Assembly (NCBI GenBank): GCA_017632155.1
Contig: JAGBRZ010000211.1
Location: 1-9,607, forward strand
Length of the DNA: 9,607 nucleotides
Reading direction: 5' to 3'
Origin: Clostridia bacterium
Lineage (GTDB): Bacteria; Bacillota_A; Clostridia; Oscillospirales; CAG-272
Position numbers and translations under genes: made by a program. The first letter of the stretch is position 1. Each line of letters begins with the position of its first letter. A model generated the notes under the pieces. It ran no database searches. It was given only the letters and a program-made list of their open reading frames with translations, and was not told where the DNA came from. Shown one piece after another: positions 7,202-9,607 of the stretch.

Positions 7202-9155
7202 ACCTGCGGTGAAGCTCATTCGTGCCCTCTCTGCCCTGCTTGCGGCTCTCTTCCTCTTCTCCCCCACCTCATTTTTCACCGAAGTAAAAGCTCTTCCAAT
7301 GAGCTCATACGCCTTCGATACGATAAAAACGGAGGAAGAATTCCGCGTTGCGGTCGGCGTTCGATACGGCTCGAGCGCATACCCATTGCACGCAATGACA
7401 TCGCCCTACGGCTTTGTTTTCGGCGAGGCGGAGATCACACGCACGGAGCATAATTTCACCCCTCTTTATACAATTGCAGAATCGGATATTGCCGCGGTGG
7501 TCGACACCAATCTGACCATCGGCTATCAGTCCTGCGAGATCGCAACAAGTGAAAAGAACACCGACATCGGCGGCTATCACGTTGAGATCACAAACTCCTC
7601 GACGAACATATGGAACAACCTTGAAGACCTGAAAGTCATTTTCGGCTCGCAGTTCGATCACGTTTTTCCCGCCTACATCAACGGGCAAAAAACGATCCGC
7701 ATAGGCTCCTATCCGAACTATTCATCGGCTTCCGCAGCCGCTGCGGCAGTCGGCGCAACTCTTGACGACTTCACCATTTCGGTCGCATCCCCCTCATCCG
7801 AGGGCGTTTGCTTCCTCAATTCGGATTTTGACACCATCCTCTTTGAATATTCGGGCGAGGAAGGCTTTTGCGGCGGCGTTTGCGCGCGACAGATAGCGGG
7901 CGCGGAATATTCTTACCTTTACTATTCAAGAAACTCCTTCCTTTATGACGGCGTTTTCTGCTTCAAAAGATACCTCTCGGATTCCGCCGGAGAAGGTCTT
8001 TCGATGATAAACCTCGTCAGAATGCAGGAATACGTTGAGGGCGTTATCCCCAACGAGATCTCGAACACCTGGCCAATCGAATGCCTGCGCGCATTTGCCC
8101 TTATGGTCCGCTCGTTCGCCATTGCAAACATCAATCGTCATTACAGTGCCTACGGCTTCGACGTCTGCTCCTCATCTTGCTGCCAGGTATATCAGGGCAG
8201 AAAGCAGGTCAATGACACCGTCGTGGAAGCCGTCAGATCGACGCGTAACGAGATACTTGTTTGCGGTGATACGATAGTAGAATCGGCGTATTCATCCTCG
8301 CAGGGCGGATACACGGTCGGCTCGCAGTACGTTTGGGGCGGCTCACTCCCCTACCTCGTCAATCAGCCCACACCTTGGGAGGACTACGGCGACGTCAAAA
8401 ACGGACTCTGGACGGCGGAGATCACCGAAAAGGAGCTTGCCACCGCTTTCAAAAATGCGGGATATTCTGCAATAAAGGGCAGCAGGATCGTTGATTTCAG
8501 CTATCAGACGAGCGACGATTCGCCCTACCTTTACAGCTTCACGGGAATCGACGAAAAGGGCAACAGCGCCACGGCAACCCGCGCGGCGAAGGTCAAATCC
8601 CTATTCGGCTCAACCGTCAAATCTGCGAACTTCACAATAGCCAAAGGCGAGCTTACGTATACATACACCGACGTTCTCGAAAACCGCATCATCAACCTTG
8701 CGGGCTCCGTCAGCGGAAAGATCAGCGTTTATACGGGCGAAGGAATAAAGGAGACCGACGTCTCTCTCCTCTCCTTCATGACGGATCTCGGTCAGGCGCT
8801 GAGCGATGCCTCGAAGGCTCTCTTTGTCAAAACCGGCTCGGGAGTTGCAACGCTTACCCCCATCGAAGTCGGTGAGATCCCCGTTTCGACCATGCCCGAC
8901 GCGAACGGATATTACACGATCGTGTCAAACTTCGGTGACTTCCTTGTAGTTTCCGACGTCCGCGACGTCACCGAAACGATCAAGGCCTCAAACAAGAACA
9001 ATTACGTCATCGCGGGAATGGGCTACGGCCACGGCGTCGGAGCGAGCCAATACGGCGTCCTCCACCTCGCCAAAGCCGGCGCAACCTACGACCAGATCGT
9101 CCGCGCCTACTACTCGGGCACACAGATCGTTAATATTAAGGATTACTTTAATTAA
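7188..9155 (+). CDS. Exported SpoIID/LytB-domain protein (probable peptidoglycan-acting enzyme)
   Basis: From the TTG start the protein has 655 residues. The N-terminus is a classic signal peptide: basic residues 4-12 (RKPAVKLIR), then a hydrophobic stretch at 13-25, with a VKA site near 33-35. Residues about 155-190 (HVFPAYINGQ...SYPNYSSASAAAAAVG) resemble a SPOR-type glycan-binding fold, but only weakly. The SpoIID domain begins at about 278: EYVEGVIPNEISNTWPIECL at 281-300, with E290 at the position of the catalytic glutamate; RAFALMVRSFAIANINRH at 301-318; C327 and C332 in DVCSSSCCQVYQG, with H318 nearby, fitting the Cys/His metal site reported for clostridial SpoIID; SSSQGGYT at 369-376; and GMGYGHGVGASQYG at 610-623, the closing signature, followed by ATYDQIVRAYYSGTQI. 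SpoIID is a lytic transglycosylase that acts with SpoIIP and SpoIIM in engulfment; LytB-type relatives enhance amidases. Between the two halves lies an unusual insert of about 120 residues. At 655 residues this is roughly twice a typical SpoIID, so it is more likely a paralogue than spoIID itself. It overlaps the coiled-coil gene by 14 bases. Confidence 0.92.
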   Translation: MSNRKPAVKLIRALSALLAALFLFSPTSFFTEVKALPMSSYAFDTIKTEEEFRVAVGVRYGSSAYPLHAMTSPYGFVFGEAEITRTEHNFTPLYTIAESDIAAVVDTNLTIGYQSCEIATSEKNTDIGGYHVEITNSSTNIWNNLEDLKVIFGSQFDHVFPAYINGQKTIRIGSYPNYSSASAAAAAVGATLDDFTISVASPSSEGVCFLNSDFDTILFEYSGEEGFCGGVCARQIAGAEYSYLYYSRNSFLYDGVFCFKRYLSDSAGEGLSMINLVRMQEYVEGVIPNEISNTWPIECLRAFALMVRSFAIANINRHYSAYGFDVCSSSCCQVYQGRKQVNDTVVEAVRSTRNEILVCGDTIVESAYSSSQGGYTVGSQYVWGGSLPYLVNQPTPWEDYGDVKNGLWTAEITEKELATAFKNAGYSAIKGSRIVDFSYQTSDDSPYLYSFTGIDEKGNSATATRAAKVKSLFGSTVKSANFTIAKGELTYTYTDVLENRIINLAGSVSGKISVYTGEGIKETDVSLLSFMTDLGQALSDASKALFVKTGSGVATLTPIEVGEIPVSTMPDANGYYTIVSNFGDFLVVSDVRDVTETIKASNKNNYVIAGMGYGHGVGASQYGVLHLAKAGATYDQIVRAYYSGTQIVNIKDYFN

Positions 9156-9161
9156 ACTAAT

Positions 9162-9195
9162 GGGGCTGAATCATTGCGATTCAGTCCTGTTTTTT
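9162..9195 (+). terminator. Rho-independent terminator
   Basis: An 11-bp stem, 9162-9172 paired with 9178-9188, has a core of CTGAATC / GATTCAG and a base of GGGG / TCCT (two G-U wobbles). The loop is ATTGC and the T tract 9190-9195 follows directly. It lies seven bases after the SpoIID-like stop codon and ends the seven-gene run. Confidence 0.92.
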
Positions 9196-9281
9196 CATCA
9201 TTATTTTAAGAACTTGTAGGTAACGGCAATACAACCAAATAATATCAAAAATCCGTAGTACTTTGTTATTTATAGGAAGCT
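9196..9281. other. AT-rich spacer, nothing recognised
   Basis: This AT-rich stretch between the terminator and the left inverted repeat has no reading frame of note. A weak TTGTAG (9214-9219) and AATAAT (9238-9243) pair is spaced 18 bases apart, but no gene follows it, so I do not call a promoter. Confidence 0.5.
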
Positions 9282-9306
9282 TATGTTTGCACTCTCAATC
9301 AGGGGG

Positions 9307-9331
9307 GCAGGGGGGGCGCAGCCCCCCCTGC
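9307..9331. repeat. Perfect G-tract/C-tract hairpin
   Basis: The arms GCAGGGGGGGC (9307-9317) and GCCCCCCCTGC (9321-9331) are perfectly complementary over 11 bp around a GCA triloop. A second G run (9302-9307) abuts the left arm. No T tract follows, so it is not a standard intrinsic terminator. It would form a very stable hairpin in RNA or single-stranded DNA. Confidence 0.85.
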
Positions 9332-9346
9332 AATAAGAGCGATGTC

Positions 9347-9387
9347 ATCCTGAGGCGGCGTCCGCAGACAGCCTGCCGCCGAAGGAT
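9347..9387. repeat. REP-like dispersed-repeat hairpin (GTCATCCTGAG / CGAAGGATCT type)
   Basis: The left arm ATCCT-GA-GGCGGC (9347-9359) pairs with the right arm GCCGCC-GA-AGGAT (9375-9387): six inner and five outer base pairs are separated by a tandem GA/GA mismatch. The wording GTCATCCTGAG...CGAAGGATCT recalls a short interspersed palindrome seen between genes in many bacterial genomes, here with a longer GC-rich tip (9360-9374). Family assignment is from memory, not a search. Confidence 0.6.
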
Positions 9388-9448
9388 CTCGTGCTGACCG
9401 AGTTGTTCCTCGGGCAGCGCGGTGCCGGTACGATGAAGTCTGCTGTGA

Positions 9449-9471
9449 ATAATCGTAAAATAATCGATAAA
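9449..9471. repeat. Imperfect 11-bp tandem repeat
   Basis: ATAATCGTAAA (9449-9459) is followed directly by ATAATCGATAAA (9460-9471), the second copy carrying one extra base. It lies inside the candidate miniature element, between the REP-like hairpin and its right end. Two units are too few to infer function. Confidence 0.6.
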
Positions 9472-9550
9472 CCTCTATGTTAGTAGGCACATAAGCAGAA
9501 TGTAAAGTGCAAATTTATTATTGTTCTGCCTTTTAATAGTGCAAACATAT

Positions 9551-9567
9551 TAGTTTGACATAAACTA
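9551..9567. promoter_or_regulatory. Inverted repeat overlapping a TTGACA box
   Basis: TAGTTT (9551-9556) and AAACTA (9562-9567) form a perfect 6-bp inverted repeat around GACAT. A consensus -35 hexamer, TTGACA (9555-9560), overlaps it. No good -10 is seen 16-18 bases downstream, so a promoter is uncertain; the palindrome could be an operator over a -35, or chance. Confidence 0.3.
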
Positions 9568-9594
9568 TACGGATATTCACATCAAATTTCACCG

Positions 9595-9600
9595 TGGAGG
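9595..9600 (+). promoter_or_regulatory. Possible ribosome binding site of a gene beyond the window
   Basis: TGGAGG lies seven bases before the right edge, so a + strand start codon just outside the window would be at the usual distance. GTG 9594 could instead be a start itself, but it has no binding site upstream. Confidence 0.35.
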
Positions 9601-9607
9601 CACCGCG

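Larger units (their letters stand above)
9282..9549. mobile_element. Candidate MITE-like element with TA-ended terminal inverted repeats
   Basis: The ends are a perfect 12-bp inverted repeat: TATGTTTGCACT at 9282-9293 and AGTGCAAACATA at 9538-9549. The outermost TA on each side could be the duplicated TA target used by Tc1/mariner (IS630-family) transposons, which would leave a 10-bp terminal repeat, TGTTTGCACT. The 268-bp interior has no credible coding frame but contains two strong hairpins (9307-9331 and 9347-9387). An extra copy of AGTGCAAA (9506-9513) lies near the right end, 32 bases from the terminal copy. Size, ends and lack of coding fit a non-autonomous miniature element. There is only one copy here, so mobility is inference; the repeat could also be a paired regulatory or structural feature. 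Confidence 0.45.

Noticed and set aside
7732..7746. CCGCAG / CTGCGG inverted repeat inside the SpoIID-like gene
   Set aside because: It falls in the codons of an alanine run (SASAAAAAVG). The GC-rich alanine codons explain it, and it has no T tract.
9214..9243. TTGTAG...AATAAT promoter-like pair
   Set aside because: The -35 matches only three of six positions, and no gene or RNA is recognisable downstream.
9302..9331. G-quadruplex from the two G runs
   Set aside because: Only two separate G tracts are present, and the second is better explained by perfect pairing with the C tract.
9299..9490. Minus-strand frame of 63 codons in the repeat region
   Set aside because: It is a translation of the two hairpins, Pro/Gly/Ala/Arg-rich at one end, with no credible binding site. 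Such frames are common artefacts of dispersed repeats.
9282..9549. CRISPR array or tandem-repeat locus
   Set aside because: There are no regularly spaced direct repeats. The repeated AGTGCAAA units are only two on this strand and one inverted.

Overview
The window reads as chromosomal DNA of a low-to-mid GC Firmicute, most likely an anaerobic gut-type clostridium (Oscillospirales/Ruminococcaceae-like). The grounds are a clostridial M18 aminopeptidase, a divergent clostridial ParC/GyrA-type topoisomerase subunit, a SpoIID/LytB-family protein, strong GAGG/GGAGG ribosome binding sites and mid-GC coding DNA with AT-rich spacers. The exact taxon is inference; no rRNA or other decisive marker is present.

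Positions 1-9155 hold seven genes, all on the + strand and tightly packed (gaps of 3 to 34 bases, one overlap): the 3' end of an Slt-type lytic transglycosylase, an M18 zinc aminopeptidase, prfA (release factor 1), a Sua5/TsaC-type threonylcarbamoyl-AMP synthase, a ParC/GyrA-type topoisomerase A subunit, a secreted or membrane-anchored coiled-coil protein of unknown function, and a large exported SpoIID/LytB-domain protein. No terminator is visible between these genes; one promoter-like TATAAT box precedes the topoisomerase gene. A strong rho-independent terminator (9162-9195) closes the run.

Functionally the block mixes translation housekeeping (RF1 and tRNA t6A synthesis), DNA topology, peptide turnover and the cell wall. 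The last two genes overlap and both are exported, so they probably form one envelope module: a coiled-coil partner or scaffold plus a peptidoglycan-acting SpoIID-like enzyme. The partial lytic transglycosylase at the left edge is a second wall enzyme.

Positions 9156-9607 contain no convincing gene, but are rich in structure. A 268-bp segment (9282-9549) is bounded by a perfect 12-bp inverted repeat whose outermost bases are TA, as expected for a small non-autonomous Tc1/mariner (IS630)-type element. Inside it lie an 11-bp perfect G/C-tract hairpin and a REP-like hairpin carrying the dispersed-repeat phrase GTCATCCTGAG / CGAAGGATCT. Beyond it are a short inverted repeat over a TTGACA box and a possible ribosome binding site at the window edge, suggesting another + strand gene just outside. 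I found no defence system, CRISPR array or clearly new multi-gene system; the best candidates for something undescribed are the nested repeat element and the coiled-coil/SpoIID pair.
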